From the NCBI RefSeq assembly GCF_002873335.1, contig NZ_MCUW01000030.1, positions 1 to 52,045 on the forward strand: a DNA stretch of 52,045 bases. Reading direction: 5' to 3'. The notes beneath the pieces are model-generated. The model saw only the letters and a program-made list of their open reading frames with translations. It searched no databases and was not told the origin of the DNA. The stretch is from Vibrio sp. 10N.286.49.B1 (lineage in GTDB: Bacteria > Pseudomonadota > Gammaproteobacteria > Enterobacterales > Vibrionaceae). Position numbers and translations under genes: made by a program. Position 1 is the stretch's first letter. Each line of letters begins with the position of its first letter. This document shows, piece after piece, positions 17,523-26,597 of the stretch.

Positions 17523-19970
17523 ATGTCTTCACGACAATCATTTTTCCGTTCTTTATTAAAGCTGCCCATGTCAGTGTTAGTCAAAGGAACTGCGATCCCA
17601 TCAAACCCGATTGACGATCATAATATCGATATCACGAAACCTGTGGTATATGCGTTACCGTTCAATTCGAACGTTGATCTTCTCACACTGCAAAAACAAG
17701 CGGTGGCATTAGGGTTGCCCGATCCACTGGAGCCAATTGTGCTCAATGGAGAAGAACGGAATCGGTTTGTATTCATAGCCTCAAGACCAACCCTGTTTAC
17801 ACGTGACGATGACGTTCCAAGTGACTCAATCACTTTGTTTTCTGATCTACTAAAAGAGCATAAAAAAGACCCCACTCTGGATGTACAGATCATTCCGACA
17901 ACCGTGCTCTGGGGCCGTAAACCCGGTAAAGAGTCCGATACCAAACCTTACCTACAAGCCATGAATAGCCTACAGAAAGCCAAGGCGCTCTTTATGTCTG
18001 GACGCGACTGCATGGTGAGATTCAGTCCAGTGGTATCATTGCGTTATATGGCCGACGTGCATGGCACAGACGAATCCATTGCTCATAAACTTGCTCGCGT
18101 TGCTCGGATTCACTTTTCTCGCCAAAAACTCGCGGCATCAGGCCCTAACCTGCCAAATAGGCAGGTCTTGTTCCAGCGGTTATTAAATTCTCCTGTAATT
18201 GAACAGGCCATCCAAGATCATGCTGCGACTAACGGCATTGAAGTCGAGAAAGTTCGTAAAGAAGCTCATCAAATTATGGATGAAATTGCGGCCGATTTTT
18301 CTTATAAGCTAGTGAGAATTGGCGATGTTGTGATGACGTGGCTATGGAGCAAATTATACCAAGGCATCAATGTTAATAACGCTTCAACCGTTCGACGCTT
18401 AGCGCAAGATGGGCACGAGATTGTCTATGTCCCTTGTCACCGCAGCCATATGGATTATCTGTTGCTGTCCTATATTTTGTACCGTGAAGGGATGGTGCCA
18501 CCACACATTGCGGCGGGCGTGAATCTAAATTTCTTCCCGGCTGGGCCTATTTTTAGACGCGGTGGTGGGTTCTTCATTCGACGCAGCTTTAAAGGCAACA
18601 GGCTGTACTCAACCATTTTCCGAGAATACCTCGCAGAGCTATTTTCTAAGGGGTATTCGGTCGAATTCTTCAGTGAAGGTGGGCGCTCGCGCACAGGTCG
18701 ATTACTGCAAGCCAAAACGGGCATGCTCGCCATGACCATCCAAGCGATGTTAAGAGGGCTAGATCGTCCAGTGACGCTGGTTCCTGTTTATATTGGCTAC
18801 GAGCATGTTATGGAAGTCAGCACCTACGCTAAAGAGCTGAGAGGCAAGCGCAAAGAAAAAGAAAACGCCGGTCAGATCCTAAAGACCATTCGTAAGCTGC
18901 GTAACTTTGGACAGGGCTACGTCAATTTTGGCGAACCTATTCCGCTCAACCAGTACCTGAATGACCATGCTCCAAGCTGGGCTAAAGATATTGACCCTAT
19001 GGGTACCAGCAAACCAGAATGGCTTACTCCAGTAGTCAATAACCTTGCTACGAAGATGATGACACACATTAACGACGCAGCAGCGGCTAATGCCTTAACC
19101 CTATGTGCGACCGCTTTATTGGCGTCTCGCCAGCGCGCCTTGTCTCGCGACAGCTTAGTGAATCAAATCGATTGTTATCTCGCACTGCTTAAAAACGTGC
19201 CGTATTCCGAGACATCAACCATGCCAACCACTACGGCTGAAGCCCTAGTTGAGCACGCAGAATCACTAGATAAGTTTGTTGTTGAGTCGGATTCGCTGGG
19301 TGATATTATCTCGCTTGATCGAAACCAATCGATTCTAATGACTTATTATCGCAACAACATTATCCACTTGTTTGCCCTGCCCTCATTGATTGCACAAATG
19401 TTGATTCGAGAACACGCTTTATCACTCGAGGTCATTAAGTCCAATGTGGCTAAGCTGTATCCGTTTTTGCAAAAAGAACTGTTTTTGAGCATCGATGCAA
19501 GTGAACTGGATAACCTCACTGATCACATTGTTGAAGAGCTTGCACGCCAAGAACTGCTTATTATTGATAATGGGTTGGTGTCGATGAATCAGTCCAACAC
19601 TCAAATGTTGATGCTGCTAGGTCGAACTATTTCAGAAACCCTTCAACGCTACGCAATCGCCCTGAACCTTTTGGCGGCTTACCCTGAGCTGGATAAGCAA
19701 GACCTTGAGCAGAAGAGCCAAGACATCGCACAACGCCTAGGTCGCTTGCATGGTATTAATGCCCCAGAGTTTTTCGACAAAGGTGTCTTTGCTTCATTGT
19801 TCAGCACCTTGAAAGACCAGCAATATCTGGATGTCGACGGCAATTGTGATACCACTCAAACAGAAGCACTGGCAAACCTCCTATATTCTTTGCTTTACCC
19901 TGAGGTGAAGTTAACCATTCAGGAAAGTGTCCATCAATCTGACGAGCCGACGGCGGAAACATCGCTTTAA
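17523..19970 (+). CDS. plsB: Glycerol-3-phosphate 1-O-acyltransferase
   Basis: PlsB transfers an acyl chain from acyl-ACP or acyl-CoA to the 1-position of glycerol-3-phosphate, the first step of membrane phospholipid synthesis, at the inner membrane. The 815-residue protein has the acyltransferase motif HRSHMD with His306 and Asp311 (same numbering as E. coli), GIFFRR-like [15 protein letters not shown] and [11 protein letters not shown]. The length matches the family. GAGG lies about 12 nt before the ATG. It is divergent from lexA. Confidence 0.98.
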   Translation: MSSRQSFFRSLLKLPMSVLVKGTAIPSNPIDDHNIDITKPVVYALPFNSNVDLLTLQKQAVALGLPDPLEPIVLNGEERNRFVFIASRPTLFTRDDDVPSDSITLFSDLLKEHKKDPTLDVQIIPTTVLWGRKPGKESDTKPYLQAMNSLQKAKALFMSGRDCMVRFSPVVSLRYMADVHGTDESIAHKLARVARIHFSRQKLAASGPNLPNRQVLFQRLLNSPVIEQAIQDHAATNGIEVEKVRKEAHQIMDEIAADFSYKLVRIGDVVMTWLWSKLYQGINVNNASTVRRLAQDGHEIVYVPCHRSHMDYLLLSYILYREGMVPPHIAAGVNLNFFPAGPIFRRGGGFFIRRSFKGNRLYSTIFREYLAELFSKGYSVEFFSEGGRSRTGRLLQAKTGMLAMTIQAMLRGLDRPVTLVPVYIGYEHVMEVSTYAKELRGKRKEKENAGQILKTIRKLRNFGQGYVNFGEPIPLNQYLNDHAPSWAKDIDPMGTSKPEWLTPVVNNLATKMMTHINDAAAANALTLCATALLASRQRALSRDSLVNQIDCYLALLKNVPYSETSTMPTTTAEALVEHAESLDKFVVESDSLGDIISLDRNQSILMTYYRNNIIHLFALPSLIAQMLIREHALSLEVIKSNVAKLYPFLQKELFLSIDASELDNLTDHIVEELARQELLIIDNGLVSMNQSNTQMLMLLGRTISETLQRYAIALNLLAAYPELDKQDLEQKSQDIAQRLGRLHGINAPEFFDKGVFASLFSTLKDQQYLDVDGNCDTTQTEALANLLYSLLYPEVKLTIQESVHQSDEPTAETSL

Positions 19971-20015
19971 GCGTTCGCGCTACCCTCACGGATTCAACAT
20001 AGAATCGCTCAAAAT

Positions 20016-20047
20016 AAAAACGCCGACTCATCATGAGTCGGCGTTTT
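20016..20047. terminator. Bidirectional terminator between plsB and ubiA
   Basis: A perfect 10-bp stem (CGCCGACTCA, loop TCA, TGAGTCGGCG) with an A-run on the left and a T-run on the right serves both convergent genes. Confidence 0.93.
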
Positions 20048-20094
20048 TATAATGACAGAATATTTACCACAGGCACGTTTACTAAAGAGACGCG

Positions 20095-20949
20095 TTACCA
20101 CAGGGAGACTAATAATCCTGTCGTGATCGCCATACCCACATAATTATTATTTAAAAATGCTTGGAAACAAAGACTACGTTCTCGGTGTCGAATCAACCAT
20201 TGTTGGTAAACAAACAGCGCACCAACAACAAGCAAACTCCAATAATAACTGGTCCCTAATTCATACCAATGACCAAGCGTCATGAGCATTGCCAAGACGG
20301 CCATTTGCAACAAACCAATAATGAGTTTATCTCGGCGACCAAACAATATCGCGGTCGACTTAATACCCACATTCAGGTCGTCATCGCGATCTACCATGGC
20401 GTATTGTGTGTCGTAGGCAATGGTCCACAACGCGTTTAGTGCGAACACAAACCACAAGACGACTGGCAGCTCATTAGCTTGGGCAGCCCACGCCATTGGG
20501 ATTGCCCAGCTAAAAGCTAAACCTAGAAACAATTGTGGCAGATGCGTAAAGCGCTTCATGAACGGATAAATAAACGCTAAAACCAATCCCACTAGCGACA
20601 GTTGAATCGTCAACGTATTCATAGTGAGCACAAGCAAAAACGAGGCGACCGCCAACACAAGAAACAGCCCTATCGCTTCTTTAGATGACACCGTGCCAGA
20701 AGGCAACGGGCGGTGCTGTGTACGCTTAACCAATCCATCAACATTGCGATCGGCGAAGTCGTTGATAACACAGCCAGCACTGCGCATCATGACCACACCC
20801 AAACAAAATACCACCAGTACGTGAATATTGGGGATCCCTCCAGCGGCAAGAATCAACGCCCACAAGGTTGGCCATAGCAATAGTAATGTACCAATGGGTT
20901 TATCCATTCTCGTCAGTTGCCAATAGGCTTTAGCTTTAGTTGACGTCAT
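20095..20949 (-). CDS. ubiA: 4-hydroxybenzoate octaprenyltransferase
   Basis: UbiA joins the polyprenyl chain to 4-hydroxybenzoate in ubiquinone synthesis, within the inner membrane. The 284-residue protein is strongly hydrophobic with about eight membrane segments. It carries the prenyl-diphosphate/Mg binding motif [10 protein letters not shown] and the second Asp-rich region [14 protein letters not shown] chose the ATG at 20949 ([20 protein letters not shown]), which overlaps the end of ubiC by 14 bp, over an upstream in-frame start with no family support. Confidence 0.97.
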   Translation of the reverse strand: MTSTKAKAYWQLTRMDKPIGTLLLLWPTLWALILAAGGIPNIHVLVVFCLGVVMMRSAGCVINDFADRNVDGLVKRTQHRPLPSGTVSSKEAIGLFLVLAVASFLLVLTMNTLTIQLSLVGLVLAFIYPFMKRFTHLPQLFLGLAFSWAIPMAWAAQANELPVVLWFVFALNALWTIAYDTQYAMVDRDDDLNVGIKSTAILFGRRDKLIIGLLQMAVLAMLMTLGHWYELGTSYYWSLLVVGALFVYQQWLIRHRERSLCFQAFLNNNYVGMAITTGLLVSLW

Positions 20950-21487
20950 CGATACTCTCCATTTTATAAACAGGCGAATGCGGCAAAAATAATTCGGCAA
21001 CTAAGATAGGATGCCCCGCGACCCACAAACGAGAGCGGCGAGCAAATAACTCACCTTCTGACGTCGTTAATTGCGCAATTTCGAGTGCGTCACGCTTGGT
21101 ATCCGCACTTGAAAAAACGGTCACACCAAGCGGTGTATTCCCTTGCTGAGAGATATCATAATCACCCTGCCCCATTGTCGATAATGACATGAGCGTACGT
21201 CCAATCACCCACGGTTGGTCATCCCCTCGTAGGACGACCTCTCGTAACCAGCAATCTTCATGTGCTAACCGCTCAATTTCTTCTTCGGTCATCATGTCAG
21301 CACTACTCTTAGTATTACTGATCACTTCAACCGACAACGTATCGCACTCAGCATTAAGTCGATATGACAGTGAGCCTTGTTCGGTAAGCCATTGCAGCAT
21401 GTTGCTACTCATAGACTGGAATTGGTCTGGGGATTGCCAGTGAGCTTGACTTAAGACTTTTAAATAGTCGGTAACTGAATCATTCAT
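20936..21487 (-). CDS. ubiC: Chorismate-pyruvate lyase
   Basis: UbiC splits chorismate into 4-hydroxybenzoate and pyruvate, supplying UbiA, whose gene overlaps its 3' end. The protein has [20 protein letters not shown], the conserved central block with Arg and Glu ligands of the family, and ends near [12 protein letters not shown] chose the ATG at 21487 (183 residues). An in-frame ATG at 21526 lies within or just after a TATAAT (21528-21533), upstream of where transcription would start. Confidence 0.93.
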   Translation of the reverse strand: MNDSVTDYLKVLSQAHWQSPDQFQSMSSNMLQWLTEQGSLSYRLNAECDTLSVEVISNTKSSADMMTEEEIERLAHEDCWLREVVLRGDDQPWVIGRTLMSLSTMGQGDYDISQQGNTPLGVTVFSSADTKRDALEIAQLTTSEGELFARRSRLWVAGHPILVAELFLPHSPVYKMESIDDVN

Positions 21488-21527
21488 TTTACTATTCAAT
21501 AACACGCGCTTAGCGCGTACAATCATT

Positions 21528-21533
21528 ATTATA
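21528..21533 (-). promoter_or_regulatory. Likely -10 element of the ubiCA promoter
   Basis: A perfect TATAAT on the minus strand, 40 nt before the chosen ubiC start. No good -35 is seen. Nearby are a palindromic segment (GCGCTTAGCGC, about 21506-21516) and an inverted repeat TCACTC-TAT-GAGTGA (21552-21566), which could be operator sites. Confidence 0.45.
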
Positions 21534-21647
21534 TTGAGTGGCCATATTGTATCACTCTATGAGTGATTTAACTCAGGTTGTATTGCGTCATTGTAACAAA
21601 GTTAATCGCTTGTAATATCGGCTTAATGGCGTTTATAAGAGGGAAAT

Positions 21648-22055
21648 ATGCGTAAACGTTACCTAACCCAGTTTTTCCTAATGCTAGGCTTGACTGTTTC
21701 TATGCCCGGCTACGCCTCTAATGAGCCCGTGCCTTCTCTCGCCTACTTCACGTTAGAGCCAGAATTGACGACAAACTTTTTTACCAAAGGAGACCGTTTA
21801 GGTTATGTGCAGGTGCGCATTGATGTGATGGTGGCTGACTCTGCTGACTTGAGTATTATCGAACATCATCAACCCTTAATTAGGGATGCCGTTGTTGAAC
21901 ATTTAGGTCGACAGAATGCCGATGTGATTAAATCGCTTTCAGGGCGAGAAGAGATCCGTCACGCCCTAGTCGACAAGCTCAACAACCTGTTACTCGCCGA
22001 AACGGGTAAAACAGTTATTGCAGACCTATTGTTTACCAAATATCTATATCAATAA
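21648..22055 (+). CDS. FliL-like exported protein
   Basis: A 135-residue protein with a FliL-type domain. FliL normally sits at the flagellar motor as a single-pass membrane protein and aids torque. Here residues 1-24 look like a cleavable signal peptide (FFLMLGLTVSMPGYAS), so the product may be periplasmic. The FliL core is YVQVRIDVMVADSADLSIIEHHQPLIRDAVVEHL, ending LFTKYLYQ. GAGGG precedes the ATG. No flagellar genes are nearby; it stands between ubiC (divergent) and glpG (convergent). Confidence 0.8.
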   Translation: MRKRYLTQFFLMLGLTVSMPGYASNEPVPSLAYFTLEPELTTNFFTKGDRLGYVQVRIDVMVADSADLSIIEHHQPLIRDAVVEHLGRQNADVIKSLSGREEIRHALVDKLNNLLLAETGKTVIADLLFTKYLYQ

Positions 22056-22122
22056 CGACCGTCACTTCCGACACTTCAGTATTCACACTTATTATCACTG
22101 GTCGTTACTCTCGTATTGTCAT

Positions 22123-22146
22123 CGGCGCATTGAACATGGTGCGCCG
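22123..22146. other. Hairpin between convergent fliL-like gene and glpG
   Basis: 7-bp perfect arms CGGCGCA / TGCGCCG enclose a 10-nt loop. No T-run follows on either strand, so termination is uncertain. Confidence 0.45.
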
Positions 22147-22149
22147 GCA

Positions 22150-22983
22150 CTAGGATCGCTTAAATCGGTAGCTGTCTAATAAACCCAGTATCGCGCCACT
22201 CACAAGCCCTGCTAAGTGGGCCGTATTTGCGATCGCTAAGAAAGGCTGCACAAAGCCTAACACCAACCACACTAGCATGAATCCAATCAATGGCCTTGGC
22301 ATCTCTAAACCAATATCAGGTCGCTTCCACGTCAGTATCCATAAATACCCAACCAACGCATAAACCACACCAGACAAACCACCAAAGTTTGCACCATCGA
22401 CCCAGTATTGTCCCGTACCAGACACGGCAGCAGAGACCAAAAATATCTCTAGGAGTTTTTTGCTTCCTAGTTTCTTTTCAATATCCCCACCTAGCTGCCA
22501 CCACCACAATAGGTTAAAAATGATATGCATAGCGGAAAAGTGCAGCAAGCCATGAGTAAACCAGCGCCATACTTGCCATTGCTGACCATCTTGAGCCGGA
22601 AAATGTAATGCTGAGAAAATCGCTTGGCCCAACCCTAATTGTTGTAACGCGAAGATAACCGAACAAATGAGCATAATGCCCAAGGTTACGACCCCAGCCT
22701 TTGCTTTCAGCATAGATAGAAAGCTAGGTGTCGAGTATTGGAAAGGGTTCTTTCGTGTTTCGGCCATGTCCCAAGAAGAGGCTTGATACTTGCTATTACC
22801 TGAGTCAGCAAGAAACAACTTGAGTTCGGCTTCCGTCTCAATCTGGTCTTCATCCGTCATTAACCACAATGCAAACTGACCACTCCCCTCTGGCATCATC
22901 TGTACCTCGATGTGCCGTGTCGCCATATAATCAATAAACGCTTGCCCCATGCGGGGGCTTTGGAGAGTAATCAATCGAATCAT
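22150..22983 (-). CDS. glpG: Rhomboid intramembrane serine protease GlpG
   Basis: GlpG cuts membrane proteins within or near their membrane segments. The 277-residue protein has a cytoplasmic N-terminal domain (about 1-90) and six membrane segments. The catalytic dyad is Ser204 in GGLSGVVYA and His256 in NTAHLAG; WRWFTHGLLHFSAMHIIFN holds the oxyanion residues. Start at 22983 (MIRLITLQ), 2 nt after the glpE stop, so the two are coupled. An upstream in-frame start was rejected because it lies inside glpE. Confidence 0.97.
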   Translation of the reverse strand: MIRLITLQSPRMGQAFIDYMATRHIEVQMMPEGSGQFALWLMTDEDQIETEAELKLFLADSGNSKYQASSWDMAETRKNPFQYSTPSFLSMLKAKAGVVTLGIMLICSVIFALQQLGLGQAIFSALHFPAQDGQQWQVWRWFTHGLLHFSAMHIIFNLLWWWQLGGDIEKKLGSKKLLEIFLVSAAVSGTGQYWVDGANFGGLSGVVYALVGYLWILTWKRPDIGLEMPRPLIGFMLVWLVLGFVQPFLAIANTAHLAGLVSGAILGLLDSYRFKRS

Positions 22984-22985
22984 AG

Positions 22986-23306
22986 TTAGTTCTCTGTTGG
23001 GAAATTTGCGCGATGCCAAGCCTCAAAGCCACCATCAACATTATAAACCTCTTCAAAACCTTGGTTAAGAAGATACTGTCCAGCGCCTTGGCTACTAATG
23101 CCGTGGTAACACATCACAAGCACAGGTACATCAAATTCGACCTGCTGCATAAACTCAACCAAAGAATCATTCGTTAGATGATAAGCATTCGGTGCGTGTG
23201 CCACGCCAAATGATTGCAGGTCTCGAATATCAACCAGTCGTGCCTCTGCGTTCTCTTTTAGTAGCTGTTGAGCACGGTGAACATCAATATGTTGAAGCTG
23301 TTCCAT
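22986..23306 (-). CDS. glpE: Thiosulfate sulfurtransferase GlpE (rhodanese)
   Basis: GlpE transfers sulfur from thiosulfate to cyanide or thiols such as thioredoxin. The 106-residue single rhodanese domain has the active-site loop [11 protein letters not shown] with Cys66, and [16 protein letters not shown] of the fold. It is immediately followed by glpG, as in E. coli (glpEGR), but glpR is absent here. Its upstream region is the DnaA-box-rich stretch described separately. Confidence 0.95.
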   Translation of the reverse strand: MEQLQHIDVHRAQQLLKENAEARLVDIRDLQSFGVAHAPNAYHLTNDSLVEFMQQVEFDVPVLVMCYHGISSQGAGQYLLNQGFEEVYNVDGGFEAWHRANFPTEN

Positions 23307-23441
23307 GATTCTAAATCCTTACTTTTTTTTTGCTCCCCTATCACATCAATTAATGACGAAATAAGGGCAATTTTGTTGTGTCATTTCGTGCCCGTATATT
23401 ATCACTATTCAGTGCTAACAAAGTACCGACAACCTATAAGG

Positions 23442-23721
23442 TTATCCACCAGCGTATAATAAACCACCAGCTGTGTGTAAATCTGTGGATTGCGTGAATA
23501 AAGTGTTTTTGGATCATTTGATCCACAACATATAGTGATGATCTTGATCTTGCTGTGTGTAAAGTAAAAGGTATCCCCAAGGACAAAAGCGCTGGAGAGC
23601 ACCATTACCCGCTGGTTTCTGACAGCTGGCAAATAATTTCCTCACAGACTTATCCACAAGAGAAGGAAAGCGTTTGCGATCAGTTTTTCGATCCAATAAA
23701 AAAGGCCACGATCATAAGATC
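23442..23721. promoter_or_regulatory. Cluster of DnaA boxes and GATC sites upstream of glpE
   Basis: In the 445-bp space between rpoH and glpE, TTATCCACA occurs exactly at 23650-23658. Sites one base away lie at 23442-23450 (TTATCCACC), 23519-23527 (TGATCCACA), and, in reverse, 23472-23480 and 23554-23562 (TTACACACA). Eight GATC sites lie from 23512 to 23721. GCTGTGTGTAAA is repeated directly 82 bp apart. No convincing ORF is present. DnaA binding is predicted only; the role is unknown. Confidence 0.55.
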
Positions 23722-23731
23722 ATGGCCTTTC
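23699..23731 (-). terminator. rpoH terminator
   Basis: On the minus strand AAAGGCCATGATC-TTAT-GATCGTGGCCTTT forms a long stem with one mismatch followed by TTTTT. It contains two of the local GATC sites. Confidence 0.9.
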
Positions 23732-23751
23732 ATAAATCATGGGGTTAGGGT

Positions 23752-24609
23752 TTAGAATTCCCCAACCGCGGCTTTCAATTTTTTCATCGCATTCTTTTCT
23801 AGCTGTCGAATGCGCTCGGCCGATACGCCATAGTTATCCGCGAGATCTTGAAGCGTCGACTTATTATCATTAAGCCAGCGCGAACGGACAATATGTTGGC
23901 TACGTTCATCAAGTGTTGATAACGCATGCCCTAAACGTGTATTGGTATGATTCTCCCAGTTCTCTGCTTCCACATTGTCAGCAAGATCTGAGCTTCTGTC
24001 CTCAAGATACAATGATGGTGCGGTATAAGAGACACCGGTATCATCATCATCTGTCGGCATTTCAAATGTAGGGTCTTGAGCTGCAAGACGGGATTCCATC
24101 TCACGTACTTCTGATGGTTCCACACCCAGCTCACGCGCGACCGTTTCAACTTCACCGTTATTAAACCAACCTAAACGCTTCTTCGATTTACGTAGATTGA
24201 AAAACAACTTACGTTGCGCTTTGGTTGTCGCTACTTTCACAATACGCCAATTTCTTAGTACATATTCGTGAATCTCAGCCTTAATCCAGTGCACAGCAAA
24301 CGACACAAGACGAACACCAACCTCAGGGTTGAATCGCTTCACCGCTTTCATGAGGCCAATATTACCTTCTTGCACTAAATCTGCCATCGGCAAGCCATAG
24401 CCAGAATAACCACGTGCAACATGAACAACGAATCGAAGATGTGAAAGGATCAATCCCTTCGCAGCGTCAATTTCACCTTTGTAGTGTAGTCTCTCAGCTA
24501 GTCCACGTTCCTCATCAGGCGTCAACATAGGATAACTGTTCACTGATCGGATATAGCCATCAAGACTATCTTGTGTCACTAAAGCCATTGAATACGCTTG
24601 GGTAGTCAT
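23752..24609 (-). CDS. rpoH: RNA polymerase heat-shock sigma factor (sigma32)
   Basis: RpoH directs transcription of chaperone and protease genes. The 285-residue protein has region 2 ([39 protein letters not shown]), the RpoH-specific box QRKLFFNLR at 132-140, and region 4 with [31 protein letters not shown] precedes the ATG. It lies downstream of ftsYEX on the same strand, the order in E. coli, and is separated from ftsX by a 263-nt leader/promoter region. Confidence 0.98.
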   Translation of the reverse strand: MTTQAYSMALVTQDSLDGYIRSVNSYPMLTPDEERGLAERLHYKGEIDAAKGLILSHLRFVVHVARGYSGYGLPMADLVQEGNIGLMKAVKRFNPEVGVRLVSFAVHWIKAEIHEYVLRNWRIVKVATTKAQRKLFFNLRKSKKRLGWFNNGEVETVARELGVEPSEVREMESRLAAQDPTFEMPTDDDDTGVSYTAPSLYLEDRSSDLADNVEAENWENHTNTRLGHALSTLDERSQHIVRSRWLNDNKSTLQDLADNYGVSAERIRQLEKNAMKKLKAAVGEF

Positions 24610-24642
24610 TCATTTCCTCATTCACGTTGAGTCGATACAACA

Positions 24643-24692
24643 CCTTCTTAACTCATCAATACTGAACCTAATCAGTAGGAGATTCAAGAAGG
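24643..24692 (-). other. Nested hairpins in the rpoH leader
   Basis: An outer inverted repeat CCTTCTT/AAGAAGG (24643-24649 and 24686-24692) encloses a perfect inner hairpin TACTGA/TCAGTA (24660-24665 and 24672-24677). The structure begins right at the predicted transcription start and ends 33 nt before the rpoH ATG. No T-run follows, so it is not a terminator. A regulatory RNA structure is possible. Confidence 0.5.
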
Positions 24693-24700
24693 GGGTTGTA

Positions 24701-24728
24701 ATTATGCACAATCAGTTGCGCTAAACAA
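24701..24728 (-). promoter_or_regulatory. Possible rpoH sigma70 promoter
   Basis: On the minus strand TTGTTT (24723-24728) and CATAAT (24701-24706) are 16 nt apart, about 95 nt upstream of the start codon. An 11-bp direct repeat (ACTCATCAATA) is found at 24651 and 24751, exactly 100 bp apart. No clear sigmaE or sigma54 element was recognised. Confidence 0.4.
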
Positions 24729-24872
24729 GGGTAAAAGACGATTAATTTTCACTCATCAATAGGTATGATTCACACCTTTACGACTTTTATCTTGCTATGT
24801 TGTTGAATAGTTCAATATTTGATCAAGAGCACCACCGTGCGGCGCTCCCTCTCTCATTAAGACTGTCTTACA

Positions 24873-25832
24873 TTAAACTGGTTCAATTTCTTTTAGATGA
24901 CGCTTTGCAGAAATCCTTGCGGCACTGACCCCGAGAAAAACACCAATCATGAGTATGATGAGAGTCTCATCCCAATTGAGTCCAATCAGCCTAAAGTCAC
25001 TGTCATACAACATTGCTAAGTCCGTCACGGCTCGATTTAAGACAATCGTTATCAACGCCGTCAATAACCAGGCAACAAGCGCACCTAAAAAGCCAAACCA
25101 CATACCCGAATACAAGTAAGGTCGTAAAATATAGCTATCCGTTGCTCCGATCAGCTTCATTGTCTGAATGGCTTCTTTATTAGCGAGGACATTAAAACGC
25201 AACGTATTACCGACAATTAGAAATACCGAAGCCAACATCAATACCGACAACGTCATAACTAGGGTTGAAGATAGCGTTTTGATCGCATCGAAACGGCTTA
25301 ACCAATCTTCGTCACGCCGAATATCAGTCACATCAGCTTGCGTTCGAAGCTTAGATACCAAGCTGCGATCCGTTTCAACACTGGTATTAGCAGGCTCAAT
25401 AACAAGTACTCCGGGTAGAGCGTAACCATCAAGGAGGCTGATTGCTTGATCGAGTCCTGAATGCTCGCTGAGTTCCGCAAGTCCCTGCTGAGGCGTAATG
25501 TACTCGACCTCTTTAACCTCTTCCCAGCTTTCAATGGCATCCTTGAGCACAAGGACTCTCGCATCCGGCACGCCGGTCGTGATATAGGCCGTCACCTGAG
25601 AGTGACTGGTGACATCACCCGCTGCCGACGCGACATTCTTGCCTAGCAGGTACAAGCATGCTGGCATGGTTAATGCCATTGAAATAACCGCCAGTGTTAA
25701 TAAGTTGCCTAACGGGCGTTGCCAGAGTTCACGTAGCGAAAACTTAGCTTGCTTCCAATGCACAGCAAAAAAGCCATCCGATGCTAGCCGTTGTTTTTTC
25801 GGGCGTTGTTTATTTTTACGCTTAAACACCAT
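24873..25832 (-). CDS. ftsX: Cell division ABC-transporter-like membrane protein FtsX
   Basis: FtsX and FtsE form a divisome complex that activates peptidoglycan hydrolases through EnvC. The 319-residue protein has a basic cytoplasmic N-terminus (KRKNKQRPKKQR), four membrane segments and a large periplasmic loop between the first and second. I chose the ATG at 25832, six bases after GAGG, giving an 11-bp overlap with ftsE; GTG at 25844 is an alternative. ftsX is last in the ftsYEX cluster before rpoH. Confidence 0.96.
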   Translation of the reverse strand: MVFKRKNKQRPKKQRLASDGFFAVHWKQAKFSLRELWQRPLGNLLTLAVISMALTMPACLYLLGKNVASAAGDVTSHSQVTAYITTGVPDARVLVLKDAIESWEEVKEVEYITPQQGLAELSEHSGLDQAISLLDGYALPGVLVIEPANTSVETDRSLVSKLRTQADVTDIRRDEDWLSRFDAIKTLSSTLVMTLSVLMLASVFLIVGNTLRFNVLANKEAIQTMKLIGATDSYILRPYLYSGMWFGFLGALVAWLLTALITIVLNRAVTDLAMLYDSDFRLIGLNWDETLIILMIGVFLGVSAARISAKRHLKEIEPV

Positions 25833-26493
25833 CACTGACCTCACTTAAGAAACCTTGATTTAGCTCTAGGTAACGATACTGAGGGCGCGAGCGAACTAAA
25901 TGGATATCGTGTGTCGCTAATAAGATAGAGACGCCGGCTCGATTAAACTCTTCAAACAATTGTAGAACCTTATTCGACAACTCTGGGTCAAGGTTACCTG
26001 TTGGCTCGTCGGCAAGTAGCATCGTTGGGCGGTTTACCACAGCCCTCGCGATACCGACTCGTTGCTGTTCTCCTCCGGACAACTGACTTGGTAAGCACTT
26101 CGCTTTATCGAGCAAGCCTGTCTTATCCAAAGCGGCAGACACACGACGTTTGATCTCATTTTCAGCAATGGCTTCGATACGCATTGGCAAGGCAACATTA
26201 TCGAAAACGGTTCTATCCATGAGCAGGCGGTGATCTTGAAATACAATACCAATGTTTCGACGCAAGAAAGGGATATCTTTTGGTCGGATTCGACTGATGT
26301 CATGGTCGTTAAATAGAATGCGACCATCCGTCGGACGTTCTAGTGCACAAATCAATTTCAGCAAGGTACTTTTCCCTGCTCCTGAATGACCGCCTAAGAA
26401 GGCCATTTCGCCGCGTTTAAGGTGAAAGTCGACCTTTTGAAGCGCCTGTCGTCCGCCACGATAGGCCTTACTTACTTGTTCAAATTTGATCAC
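25822..26493 (-). CDS. ftsE: Cell division ATP-binding protein FtsE
   Basis: FtsE is the ATPase of the FtsEX divisome complex. The 223-residue protein has Walker A GHSGAGKST at 35-43, the signature LSGGEQQRVGIARA and Walker B TMLLADEPTGNLD, then the H-loop ATHD. It overlaps ftsX. The 104 nt separating it from ftsY contain a hairpin. Confidence 0.97.
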   Translation of the reverse strand: MIKFEQVSKAYRGGRQALQKVDFHLKRGEMAFLGGHSGAGKSTLLKLICALERPTDGRILFNDHDISRIRPKDIPFLRRNIGIVFQDHRLLMDRTVFDNVALPMRIEAIAENEIKRRVSAALDKTGLLDKAKCLPSQLSGGEQQRVGIARAVVNRPTMLLADEPTGNLDPELSNKVLQLFEEFNRAGVSILLATHDIHLVRSRPQYRYLELNQGFLSEVSDGV

Positions 26494-26529
26494 CGAATCA
26501 TTCCCCTGATTTGGATGTTCTGCGTTGAA

Positions 26530-26550
26530 AAGGGATGCTATGCATCCCTT
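26530..26550 (-). terminator. Hairpin between ftsY and ftsE, possible attenuator
   Basis: A perfect 9-bp stem AAGGGATGC/GCATCCCTT with a 3-nt loop lies between ftsY and ftsE. On the coding (minus) strand it is followed by only a short T-run (CCCTTTTC), so partial termination is more likely than full. Confidence 0.5.
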
Positions 26551-26597
26551 ATTATCGTTATTTTTTTCTCATCGAGTCGGTTTTATCTCAACTCGTA

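Noticed and set aside
23405..23721. The DnaA-rich region as the chromosomal origin oriC, or its short ORFs as genes
   Set aside because: No AT-rich 13-mer array and no mnmG/mioC/dnaA neighbours. ORFs of 60-75 codons overlap each other in conflicting frames, lack ribosome sites and run through the rpoH terminator.
23442..23721. The same region as crtS, the site that triggers replication of the second Vibrio chromosome
   Set aside because: I cannot recall a matching gene context or sequence, and no RctB-type motif was recognised, so I do not claim it.
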